From an uncultured Burkholderiales bacterium (GTDB taxonomy: Bacteria; Pseudomonadota; Gammaproteobacteria; Burkholderiales; Burkholderiaceae_C), in contig CAIMNS010000099.1 of the NCBI GenBank assembly GCA_903842945.1, positions 1-44,169 on the forward strand: DNA of 44,169 bases. The letters run 5' to 3'. The notes under the pieces are model-generated. The model made no database searches. It was given only the letters and a program-made list of their open reading frames with translations, and was not told the origin of the DNA. A program made the position numbers and the translations under genes. This document shows, piece by piece, positions 28,164 through 36,765 of the stretch. Position 1 is the stretch's first letter. The number at the start of each line of letters is the position of its first letter.

Positions 28164-28781
28164 TCAATGGTTGAGCCATTTCACAATGGGCTCCCATTGT
28201 TCTAAATCTCTTGATACTCTTTTGGGGGACATGTCGAACAGACTTAATCCATGGGCTGCCATTTGTACGTAGTACTGCGTGTCTCGTATGAATCCAACAA
28301 CAGGAATTTCCAATGCGTCCATGAACTCTTTGAGTTTGCCTGCGGCAATGGTCCGCTCATCGACTCGCATTCCAACGATACCAATGGTGAGCCTTTTAAT
28401 TTTTTTGTAAGAGTTGAGTTCATTCAAGAACTCTCTAGAAGCAAAGATGTCAAAAATGCTCGGTTGAATAGGGATCAGTATTTTGTCAGAGATGTTCAAA
28501 ACTTCTTTGAGTCTCCAACCATGTAGGCCCGCAGGCGTATCAATCACGGCATGATCAACGTCATTAGGGGGAGGAATGATGTTGTCGAAATTGGTGCGCC
28601 AACTCTCAATTTTAGAAATATTGCTGGGACGCAATCCCAACCAAAGTTGAGAGGATTGTTGTCGGTCAATGTCACCCAAGACGACTTTATGGCCATGCGT
28701 AGCAAAATAGCCAGCAATATGGGTTGCAATGGTGGATTTACCGACACCACCTTTGATGTTTGCGACAGCCACAACACTCAT
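28164..28781 (-). CDS. ParA/MinD-family ATPase (orphan)
   Basis: VVAVANIKGGVGKSTIATHIAGYFATHGHKVVLGDIDRQQSSQLWL with deviant Walker A KGGVGKST; DHAVIDTPAGLHGW. Confidence 0.93.
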   Translation of the reverse strand: MSVVAVANIKGGVGKSTIATHIAGYFATHGHKVVLGDIDRQQSSQLWLGLRPSNISKIESWRTNFDNIIPPPNDVDHAVIDTPAGLHGWRLKEVLNISDKILIPIQPSIFDIFASREFLNELNSYKKIKRLTIGIVGMRVDERTIAAGKLKEFMDALEIPVVGFIRDTQYYVQMAAHGLSLFDMSPKRVSRDLEQWEPIVKWLNH

Positions 28782-29071
28782 GACAAGGGTTCCTAGTTAT
28801 AAAAGTGACAATTATTTATCATAAAGCATGCCCAGTAAATTTTGAATGACCTTAGCAGTAAACTATGGCGAATAAAATACGCTTACCAAAAATAAAGGGT
28901 TTTCCTAGGGGAACTATGATCTTTTAAGCATGAAAATTCATCTAAATTACACACAACATTTGTTCAATTAGAAATGCCTTGATAGTATGATCTTTACCAT
29001 ACTTTAACCTAAAAGTTAACTTGTCTACTTGTAAAAGTACCATAATGAATGATATTCAAAAGGAGATCATT

Positions 29072-29749
29072 TTGAAAAAAAATATCAGCTTAAAAGTATG
29101 GGTGAGTTTGATGCCTTTCACAGCATTGGCTGCCGGTGCATATGAACAAGCACGCGTGATCTCAAGCACGCCAGTGGTTCAACAAGTCAACGTCCCACAA
29201 CAGAACTGCCAAAACGTCCCTGTGCTCGTGCAAGAGCCCAAATCTGGTGCCGGTGCCGTCATGGGTGCCATTGCCGGCGGCGTCTTAGGCAATGCCATAG
29301 GTCAAGGCGGTGGCAATGCGGCCGCCACGGCCATTGGCATGATGGGAGGCGCTATTTTGGGTGACAAAGTGGAGTCCAATTCTGGCACTCTCCAAAACTC
29401 ACAGCAATGCGCCACAAGCTACTCGGTGCAAAGCCGAGTCACGCATTACAACGTTGTTTATGAATATGCGGGTAAACAATACAACGTGGCCTTGCCTAAC
29501 GATCCCGGCCAGAGCTTGACCATTCAGTTGACCCCTGCTGTGGCCAATTCGGCGCCCGTTCAAACCAATGACATTCAAGTCGCTCCCCAGCAGGTCTACG
29601 CTCAGCCTGTTTATTCCGCTCAACCGGTCTATATCAATTCTTACCCCTACCCCTATCCCAACTACGGTTATCCGCTGGCCATTGGGGTAGGACTAGGGTA
29701 CTACTGGCGAGGAGGTGGTGGGTACCACCATGGCGGTCGTTGGAGGTGA
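29072..29749 (+). CDS. Glycine-zipper 2TM domain outer-membrane/periplasmic protein
   Basis: TTG start at 29072 with AGGAG at 29061-29065 gives MKKNISLKVWVSLMPFTALAAG signal. GAGAVMGAIAGGVLGNAIGQGGGNAAATAIGMMGGAILGDKVES glycine zipper; Tyr/Pro/Gly-rich C-terminus. Confidence 0.88.
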   Translation: MKKNISLKVWVSLMPFTALAAGAYEQARVISSTPVVQQVNVPQQNCQNVPVLVQEPKSGAGAVMGAIAGGVLGNAIGQGGGNAAATAIGMMGGAILGDKVESNSGTLQNSQQCATSYSVQSRVTHYNVVYEYAGKQYNVALPNDPGQSLTIQLTPAVANSAPVQTNDIQVAPQQVYAQPVYSAQPVYINSYPYPYPNYGYPLAIGVGLGYYWRGGGGYHHGGRWR

Positions 29750-29762
29750 GCAAATGCTCAGA

Positions 29763-29815
29763 TGCACCACAAAGCCCTTGATTGCATGGTCGATCTAGGG
29801 CTTTTTGTTGGTGCA
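29763..29815 (+). terminator. Rho-independent terminator candidate after the glycine-zipper gene
   Basis: TGCACCACAAAGCCCT ... AGGGCTTTTTGTTGGTGCA: long stem with T-rich segment in the right arm, just after stop at 29749. Confidence 0.7.
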
Positions 29816-29992
29816 AGCCACCTAGACAGGCCGCTCGTTGGTTCTAGTCATTCATCAGTTGACTTGAAGTTTGGTCTAGTACTCAGCAAAGGACTCCTGC
29901 CAGCCAAATTAAGTTGGTGCGAGTGCGCTAAATTTTGTTTTACCTCAGATGCTGAAGCTTAAAGAGGCGGATGCTTAAAAAGATGGGCAAGA

Positions 29993-31339
29993 TCAGTCTT
30001 TACATGCCCAAATGGACTCCATTTCTTTTCTGATTTTATAGGCTTGTGTGCTTTTATCAATGTCCACATCATCCCATGTGAGGTGTTGGCCTTTGGATAC
30101 TGGGCGAATCAATTTAACCTGTTGTGCTAGGCCAAGAGGTAACCCACCGATTTTTTCTGAAGTTGTTGCGGGCAGCAATTTGCCCCAGACCGTATACCCA
30201 CCCTCGCCATCAAGCAATTCACCAGGTTTTAAATCTTTTTTAGCAGTTGCGACCACATCTGCATTCCATTGAGTAGCAACGCCAGTTGGCTCCCCCCTTA
30301 AAGCAACGCTTGCCACACTCATTCCCACTTCAAGCCCAATCAAATGCCAACGCTTGTAAAGCGTAAAGTACCTCCCGCTGGGGTCGGTATGAGCATCATA
30401 TTCCTCAAAACAATTTTTAATGTAGTCATTTTCTGCTTCAATAGTGACCCATACACCCATACGTATGTCATGTGAAATTGGTCTACCATCTTTGTGCAAG
30501 CTGGATATGACCTCAACCATCCCTTTTCTTTCCAGTAAACCCCCTTCATTTATGGGTCTAGTCACAAATGGAATTTCCTCAATGCTAGCGGGGGGATAAA
30601 GTAAGCCATTGCTCGGAACGCCCAGTCCAGTTGCATTGGAAACAGCCGTTGATTCTATTGAGGGCTTAGAGCCATCTAAGAAGCTATTAAACATTTTGGG
30701 ATTCAGCCCGCCGCGCTTTGCTTGCTCAGGAGTCAATCCATACAAAGCCCAAACTGTCTCAGGAGTGGACTCACAAAAATGAGGCAGCCACTTATGGCCT
30801 CGTCCAGCAGCGACAACCGGGAAGCCACAAGTTCGTGCCCAATCCACCAGGTCACAAATCATGGCCGGTTGATCGCCGTAGGCAAGAGAGTAAATCACTC
30901 CAGCTGCGCGAGCTCGAGAGGCCAACAATGGTCCACAAAAAGCATCAGCCTCAACGGTGACATTGACGACATGTTTGTTGTGTGTAAAGGCCTCAAGGAT
31001 ATGATCGACAGCATGCAAAGGGGAGCCAGTGCATTCGACAATGAGGTCAATCGCAGGATGGCTGACTAGTTTTCGCCAATCATCACCCACATGGGTACTG
31101 CCGTTTTTAACCGCGTCTTCTAATGAAGCGGCGTCTATCCTCTCTTTGGACCACCCTACAAGCTCTAAGTTAGCCTTTGCCCTTCCTGGCGAAAGATCAG
31201 CCACGCCCACCAAATGAACGCCAGGCGTTTTTGGAATTTGCGATAGGTACATCGTTCCAAATTTACCTGCACCGATAAGGCCAATTCTTATGGGATTTTT
31301 TTCTTGGGCTCTTCTTTGTAGTCTGGAATATAGGCTCAT
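29993..31339 (-). CDS. NAD(P)-dependent homoserine-dehydrogenase-like oxidoreductase with SAF domain
   Basis: PIRIGLIGAGKFGTMYLSQIPKTPGVHLVGVADLSPGRAKANLE N-terminal Rossmann motif; C-terminal SAF-like DLKPGELLDGEGGYTVWGKLLPA...LPLGLAQQVKLIRPVSKGQHLTWDDV. Confidence 0.88.
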   Translation of the reverse strand: MSLYSRLQRRAQEKNPIRIGLIGAGKFGTMYLSQIPKTPGVHLVGVADLSPGRAKANLELVGWSKERIDAASLEDAVKNGSTHVGDDWRKLVSHPAIDLIVECTGSPLHAVDHILEAFTHNKHVVNVTVEADAFCGPLLASRARAAGVIYSLAYGDQPAMICDLVDWARTCGFPVVAAGRGHKWLPHFCESTPETVWALYGLTPEQAKRGGLNPKMFNSFLDGSKPSIESTAVSNATGLGVPSNGLLYPPASIEEIPFVTRPINEGGLLERKGMVEVISSLHKDGRPISHDIRMGVWVTIEAENDYIKNCFEEYDAHTDPSGRYFTLYKRWHLIGLEVGMSVASVALRGEPTGVATQWNADVVATAKKDLKPGELLDGEGGYTVWGKLLPATTSEKIGGLPLGLAQQVKLIRPVSKGQHLTWDDVDIDKSTQAYKIRKEMESIWACKD

Positions 31340-32208
31340 GTGATACTCTTGTGTTCAAGATCATTTGTTACCAATGCGCTTTGAGGCATGCCATTTTTCC
31401 AAGGCAAGTCAATTTCGAAGTCCTTTAAAAGGCAGTCATCGGGTAAGCAAATAATTGGAGTGAAGTCTCTGTGAGCGATATATTCAGGTCGTTTGAAGCG
31501 TCTGATGTGATTAGAGACAGCACATAGACTCAAATAGACACTGACCCTGTTCCAAGGCGATAAGTTGCTGCCTGAAGCATGAACCAAACAGCTGTGAAAC
31601 AAGATCATTGATCCAGCAGGACCGGTAGGACTTACAATGCCACCGTTTTTATTGCCCGATCTGGTAACCAATTGACTGACCGCATCATTGTCCAAGGTCC
31701 ACAATGGGTAACTGGTGGTCGTCAAATCGTGTTTGGCGTTGATGACTCCTTTTTTGTGACTACCTGGTATGAACATGAGAGGCCCATTAAAGGCATTGAC
31801 GTCATCTAAAAAAATGGCCACATTCATCGCACGCTCAGTTGGCATTTGATCGTCATTGAGCCAAGTTCCAAAGTCTTGATGCCATTGCCAAACATCTCCC
31901 TCAAAGGCCATTTTCCCGTTGATCTTAAATTGATGCATGTACAACTTCTCACCCAAAAGTTCCTCAACTGGCTGAACCATTCGAGGATGGCGGGCTAATT
32001 TTCCGAATGGTGTGCTGTACATATGTGCAGCAAAATTTGTACGTACAGCGCGACTTCCCCTTTCTCGGATGTTGTAGGCCTCCTCCCGATCGTAGAGCTC
32101 GGGTACTGCGATGTTTAAACTTTGAATTTCCTGTGGAGTAAACAAACTTGGGAAAAATAAATAGCCATCTTTCTCAAACTGATGAATTTGGCTTTGAGTT
32201 AATTTCAT
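31336..32208 (-). CDS. Phytanoyl-CoA dioxygenase (PhyH) family protein
   Basis: FEKDGYLFFPSLFTPQEIQSLN, VWQWHQDFGTWLND, MNVAIFLDDVNAFNGPLMFIPGSHKKGV, GSMILFHSCLVHASGSNLSPWNRVSVYLSL. Confidence 0.92.
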   Translation of the reverse strand: MKLTQSQIHQFEKDGYLFFPSLFTPQEIQSLNIAVPELYDREEAYNIRERGSRAVRTNFAAHMYSTPFGKLARHPRMVQPVEELLGEKLYMHQFKINGKMAFEGDVWQWHQDFGTWLNDDQMPTERAMNVAIFLDDVNAFNGPLMFIPGSHKKGVINAKHDLTTTSYPLWTLDNDAVSQLVTRSGNKNGGIVSPTGPAGSMILFHSCLVHASGSNLSPWNRVSVYLSLCAVSNHIRRFKRPEYIAHRDFTPIICLPDDCLLKDFEIDLPWKNGMPQSALVTNDLEHKSIT

Positions 32209-32787
32209 TTGATTCCTTTGCTAAATTGTTACGCTGGCAAAATTGAATATCGTTGCTTTAATTTTATCGTATTCAAAATGTTTACCTTATAGACATGGAT
32301 TAACTGTGTTTTTAAATGCTAATTAACTTTGCCAACTAAACTAATTAGTGATATTTCAAAAAAACTGGAGCGCTCAAATTTCAGTCGTGAGCCTTCAGTT
32401 CTTCAATGGGGGCAAACAGCTTGTGCTATTTTTAACCATTTTCTTTGAATCTTGCTGAACTCTCTTTCGCCCATGGCCCAATTGAAAGGCCCCTTTTTTG
32501 GATAAAACGTTCACTTGCTTTACGCAATTCTTTCTTGCCCAGTCTGATGGGCTCGCTGCACGCAAAGTCTGGTTTGGGTATTTAAATGAGCAATGTTGAG
32601 TTGAGCGCTCAACGCTAGAGCTAAATAGCTTTCTGGCAAAGAAGTCGATTTATCAATGAGGCAAGGATGCACAAGTTCTTATTTTTTTTGCAACCAAGGG
32701 GAAACCCTCCTTATCATATCGATAATTAAGTATAAAAATAAAGGATCGCTATTTTCGTCTCAGACCAATTCCTTGGAGATTTACCTC

Positions 32788-33909
32788 ATGACAGACATTA
32801 AAAAAAGTTCAGGTCGCCGCAATATCCTTAAAACTGCTGCGGTTGCTGCTGGCGCAATGACAGCGCCCATGATCTCACGCGCGCAAACCGTGTCTTTGCG
32901 ATTTCAGAGCACATGGCCAGCAAAGGACATCTTTCACGAATACGCCAATGACTTTGCGACAAAAGTCAATAATATGGCCAGTGGCCGACTAAAAATTGAA
33001 GTCTTGCCTGCTGGTGCAGTAGTCCCACCGTTTCAGCTTTTGGATGCCGTCAACAAAGGAACTCTTGACGGGGGTCACGGCGTCTTGGCCTACCACTACG
33101 GCAAGAGCTCTGCTTTGGCACTTTGGGGATCTGGCCCTGCATTTGGCATGGATCCCAATATGGTTTTGTCTTGGCACCAATACGGGGGTGGCAAACAATT
33201 GTTAGAAGATCTCTACAAATCCCTTAATATTGACGTTCAATCCTTTATATATGGACCTATGCCCACTCAACCTCTTGGCTGGTTTAAAAAGCCAATTGCA
33301 AAAGTGTCTGACCTTAAGGGTTTGAAATATCGAACCGTTGGATTGGCTGTTGATATTTTCACTGAACTTGGTGCTGCTGTGAACCCACTTCCTGGCGGGG
33401 AAATCGTGCCAGCTCTGGATCGTGGTTTAATTGATGCTGCAGAGTTCAACAATGCCAGCTCGGATCGTGTTCTAGGCTTTCCAGACGTGGTCAAAAACTG
33501 CATGCTTCAAAGTTTCCACCAAAGTGGTGAGCAGTTTGAGATTTTGTTCAATAAGAGTAAATTTGATTCGCTCCCTACTGAACTTAAATCGGTCATTGAG
33601 TATGCCGTTCAAGCTTCTTCTGCTGAGATGAGTTGGAAAGCGATTGATCGCAACTCCAAAGACTATGCAGAGATGAAAAAACAAGGCATCAAATTCTACA
33701 AAACACCCGACGCCATTCTCAATGCGCAACTTGATGCTTGGGATAAAGTGGTCGCGAAGAAGTCTGCGGAAAATGCATTCTTCAAAAAGGTCATGGATTC
33801 TCAGCGCGAGTTTGCTGGACGCACATGTCAATGGCAAAACGACTATATGGTCGATTTCAAAATAGCTTACAATCGTTATTTCGGCAAAGCAGCTCCCAAA
33901 AAGGCTTAA
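32788..33909 (+). CDS. dctP: TRAP transporter substrate-binding protein DctP (Tat signal)
   Basis: ATG 32788 with GGAG upstream. Tat-like SSGRRNILKTAAVAAGAMTAPMISRAQ; LRFQSTWPAKDIFHEYANDFATKVNNMASGRLKIEVLPAGAVVPPFQLLDAVNKGTLDGGHG. Confidence 0.93.
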   Translation: MTDIKKSSGRRNILKTAAVAAGAMTAPMISRAQTVSLRFQSTWPAKDIFHEYANDFATKVNNMASGRLKIEVLPAGAVVPPFQLLDAVNKGTLDGGHGVLAYHYGKSSALALWGSGPAFGMDPNMVLSWHQYGGGKQLLEDLYKSLNIDVQSFIYGPMPTQPLGWFKKPIAKVSDLKGLKYRTVGLAVDIFTELGAAVNPLPGGEIVPALDRGLIDAAEFNNASSDRVLGFPDVVKNCMLQSFHQSGEQFEILFNKSKFDSLPTELKSVIEYAVQASSAEMSWKAIDRNSKDYAEMKKQGIKFYKTPDAILNAQLDAWDKVVAKKSAENAFFKKVMDSQREFAGRTCQWQNDYMVDFKIAYNRYFGKAAPKKA

Positions 33910-33927
33910 TGTCTGACTTAAGACCTG

Positions 33928-33960
33928 AACCTATTCGGCTCGCCCGAATGGGTTTTTTTT
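33928..33960 (+). terminator. Intrinsic terminator/attenuator between dctP and dctQ
   Basis: AACCTATTCGG-ctcgc-CCGAATGGGTT followed by an uninterrupted T-run. Confidence 0.8.
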
Positions 33961-33977
33961 ATTTTTGACCGCATCTT

Positions 33978-34655
33978 ATGAACACTCGCTCAATGCTACT
34001 CGTGGTAGATAAAATCAGTACTTTGGTTGGAAAAGCATTTTCTTGGCTGATTATTGCCTTGATGTTGATGGTGGTGGTTGAAGTCTTTAAGCGCTATGCA
34101 TTGAACGCCCCCACTGCGTGGATTTTTGACGCAAGCAATATGCTGTATGGCACGCTTTTTATGATGTGTGGTGCTTATACGTTGAGTCAAAATGGGCATG
34201 TTCGTGGGGACTTTTTTTACGGCAGTGCTTCTGCACGTACGCAAGCTTCGCTGGACGTCGTGCTCTATATTTTGTTTTTTATACCCGGAGTCATCGCCTT
34301 GACCTGGGCTGGATGGAGTTACGCCAGTGATTCGTGGTTAATTCGGGAGCAGACCTTTAACGCCGACCCCCTGCCACTTTATCCGTTCAAGGCAATCATT
34401 CCATTGGCGGGTTTCATCGTGCTCCTGCAAGGTGTGGCAGAAATCGTTCGCTGCGTGATCTGCATCAAAACTGGTCAATGGCCTGAGCGTTTGAAAGACG
34501 CCAATGAAATTGATGTGGTTGAACAACAACTTAGTAACAGTATATATGTCGATGAAAGTGCTAAAAAAGATGCCATTGCACGTGCAAAAACCATTGATGA
34601 AGAAGCTCATCAACGTGGTTCCATGGCATCGGCTCTAGGAGGGAATAAACGATGA
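33978..34655 (+). CDS. dctQ: TRAP transporter small permease DctQ
   Basis: VVVEVFKRYALNAPTAWIFDASNMLYGTLFMMCGAYTLSQNGHVRGDFFYGSASARTQASLDVVLYILFFIPGVIALTWAGW. Confidence 0.92.
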   Translation: MNTRSMLLVVDKISTLVGKAFSWLIIALMLMVVVEVFKRYALNAPTAWIFDASNMLYGTLFMMCGAYTLSQNGHVRGDFFYGSASARTQASLDVVLYILFFIPGVIALTWAGWSYASDSWLIREQTFNADPLPLYPFKAIIPLAGFIVLLQGVAEIVRCVICIKTGQWPERLKDANEIDVVEQQLSNSIYVDESAKKDAIARAKTIDEEAHQRGSMASALGGNKR

Positions 34656-36661
34656 GCGATCCAGCACTCGGCCTGACCATGTTGGCACTCATCGTGGTCG
34701 TCATCATGATGGGTTTTCCTACTGCATTTACCCTGATGGGTTTGGGCATGGCATTTGGCTTTACTGCCTTTTACGATCCAAGCCAGCCTTGGTTAGACAA
34801 CAAAATCTTCAACTTGATGGTACAGCGCACTTTTGGAGCAATGACCAATGACACTTTGTTGTCCATTCCGCTCTTTGTGCTGATGGGCTATGTGATGGAG
34901 CGAGGAGCATTGGTGGACAAGATGTTCCACAGTGTGCAGTTGGCTTTTCGTCGATTACCGGGCTCATTGGCTGTTGCCACTTTGGTGATTTGCACCTTTT
35001 GGGGCATTGCCAGTGGCTTGGTCGGTGCAGTCGTTGTGTTGATGGGTGTCATTGCAATGCGTCCCATGCTAAACGCCGGTTATGACACACGCTTAGCCGC
35101 GGGCGTGATTACCGCGGGGGGTACCCTTGGGATATTGATTCCCCCCTCCGTGATGATCATTGTTTATGCGGCAGTTGCTGGTCAATCGGTGGTCAAGCTT
35201 TATGCGGCTGCGATGTTCCCTGGCTTTTTCCTGGCTTTTTTATATTTGGTTTATGTGATTGGATGGGTCTTGATTGATCCAAAAATTGCACCTAAATTAC
35301 CTGAAGAAAAACTCAAAGCGCCTATTTCACCATGGTTGCAGCAATTCACGCAGCTGTACTCTGATCGAATTCTGCCTAGTTTATTTCATGCCATTTTTAG
35401 ACCCCAACCCGCGCTAAAAATTCATATTGCTGAATTTCGTGTAACGAGGTGGCTGTTATTTAAAACTTTGATGATGAGCTTTGTGCCATTGATCACCGTT
35501 TTGGTCATCCTTTCTTCAGCCTGGTGGTTTGTGGTGATTCACTCGCAAGCTGAAAACAACGCCGCCGATGCAATCAAAGCAACTGTCTCACTAACCGCTC
35601 AAGCAAGTGGTGACTTGACTCCAATAGAGGTCTCTCAGAAAACTCTTTCTGAGCCCACACCTTCCAACACCGGTGTTCAAGAGCCACCTGGCTCTGAGCC
35701 CACGTCCTCCAGTGGTGGTGTTCAAGAACCTCCGGGTTCTGAGCCCGTCAAGTCCTCTACTTCGACGCAAAATGTGCAACTGCCCCCAGGTGCTGAGGCT
35801 GAGAATCAGGCCCTAAAAGCATCAGCAGCAGATGAAAATACGCCCCTACAAGCTTTGGGCGATGGTGACACATCTGAGGCACCTCGAACAGAAGCTGTAC
35901 CTGAGAGCTTTTATCTGGGCTTTTACATAAGCTGCTTTTTGCTTGCGATGATTTTGATTTGGTATTACAAAGGCTTTGATGCTGAGCAGTTTGAGATCTT
36001 GGACATGCTTGTGAAGTCAGTCATGCCTTTAGGTATTCTTACTGTGGTTGTGCTAGGTGTCATCTTGCTGGGTATCACGACTGCTACGGAATCGGCTGCG
36101 GTGGGTGCAGCAGGCGCTTTCTTAATGGCCTGGTCATCTGGTTCTCTGAACTTAAAGCGCACGCAAGAAGCTGTCTTTTTAACTGCCAAAACCACTTCCA
36201 TGGTGTGTTGGTTATTTGTTGGATCCGCACTTTTCTCGGCCGTGTTTGCCATTTTGGGTGGTCAGCGTTTGGTTGAGGAGTGGGTGTTGGCATTGAACTT
36301 GACCCCTATTCAGTTCTTGCTTTTATCTCAAGCCATCATATTTGTGCTCGGTTGGCCGCTGGAGTGGACTGAAATTATTGTGATTTTTGTACCCATTTTC
36401 TTGCCCATGCTAGCTCATTTTCAAGTTGACCCCATTCTCTGGGCTGTGCTGGTATTTGTAAATCTTCAAGCCGCATTCCTCTCACCACCTGTGGCCATGT
36501 CGGCATTTTATTTAAAAGGTGTTTCTCCGCCTCATGTGACCATTAATCAAATTTTCGCAGGCATGATGCCCTACATGCTGATTGTTATTTTGTGCATGGT
36601 CTTGATGTACATTTGGCCAGGTTTGACTTTGTGGTTGCCTAGATATTTGTATGGGGGCTGA
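34652..36661 (+). CDS. dctM: TRAP transporter large permease DctM with large internal insertion (669 aa)
   Basis: DctM core MMGFPTAFTLMGLGMAFGF...DTLLSIPLFVLMGYVMERGALVDKMF...GVITAGGTLGILIPPSVMIIVYAAVAGQSVVKLYAAAMFPGF and ITTATESAAVGAAGAFLMAW. About 230 extra codons lie between ~35310 and ~36010. Confidence 0.92.
   Translation: MSDPALGLTMLALIVVVIMMGFPTAFTLMGLGMAFGFTAFYDPSQPWLDNKIFNLMVQRTFGAMTNDTLLSIPLFVLMGYVMERGALVDKMFHSVQLAFRRLPGSLAVATLVICTFWGIASGLVGAVVVLMGVIAMRPMLNAGYDTRLAAGVITAGGTLGILIPPSVMIIVYAAVAGQSVVKLYAAAMFPGFFLAFLYLVYVIGWVLIDPKIAPKLPEEKLKAPISPWLQQFTQLYSDRILPSLFHAIFRPQPALKIHIAEFRVTRWLLFKTLMMSFVPLITVLVILSSAWWFVVIHSQAENNAADAIKATVSLTAQASGDLTPIEVSQKTLSEPTPSNTGVQEPPGSEPTSSSGGVQEPPGSEPVKSSTSTQNVQLPPGAEAENQALKASAADENTPLQALGDGDTSEAPRTEAVPESFYLGFYISCFLLAMILIWYYKGFDAEQFEILDMLVKSVMPLGILTVVVLGVILLGITTATESAAVGAAGAFLMAWSSGSLNLKRTQEAVFLTAKTTSMVCWLFVGSALFSAVFAILGGQRLVEEWVLALNLTPIQFLLLSQAIIFVLGWPLEWTEIIVIFVPIFLPMLAHFQVDPILWAVLVFVNLQAAFLSPPVAMSAFYLKGVSPPHVTINQIFAGMMPYMLIVILCMVLMYIWPGLTLWLPRYLYGG
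35649..35760 (+). repeat. 45-bp (15-codon) tandem repeat, about 2.5 units, inside the DctM insertion
   Basis: CTGAGCCC recurs at 35649, 35694 and 35739 (45-bp spacing). Encodes SEPTPSNTGVQEPPG / SEPTSSSGGVQEPPG / SEPVKSST.... Confidence 0.85.
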
Positions 36662-36662
36662 C

Positions 36663-36694
36663 GTCAAAGGTTGAGCCTCAACCTTGACTTTTTT
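36663..36694 (+). terminator. Rho-independent terminator after dctM
   Basis: GTCAAAGGTTGA-gcc-TCAACCTTGAC followed by TTTTTT. Confidence 0.85.
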
Positions 36695-36765
36695 CTTGCC
36701 GTTACAGACGCAAACGCTATTTAAACCTTTGGGAGATGGATGACCCAAGGAGCGTGAGGCTTTTT

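Noticed and set aside
35649-35760. CRISPR-like repeat array
   Set aside because: Repeats are contiguous, in frame and coding inside dctM; no spacers.
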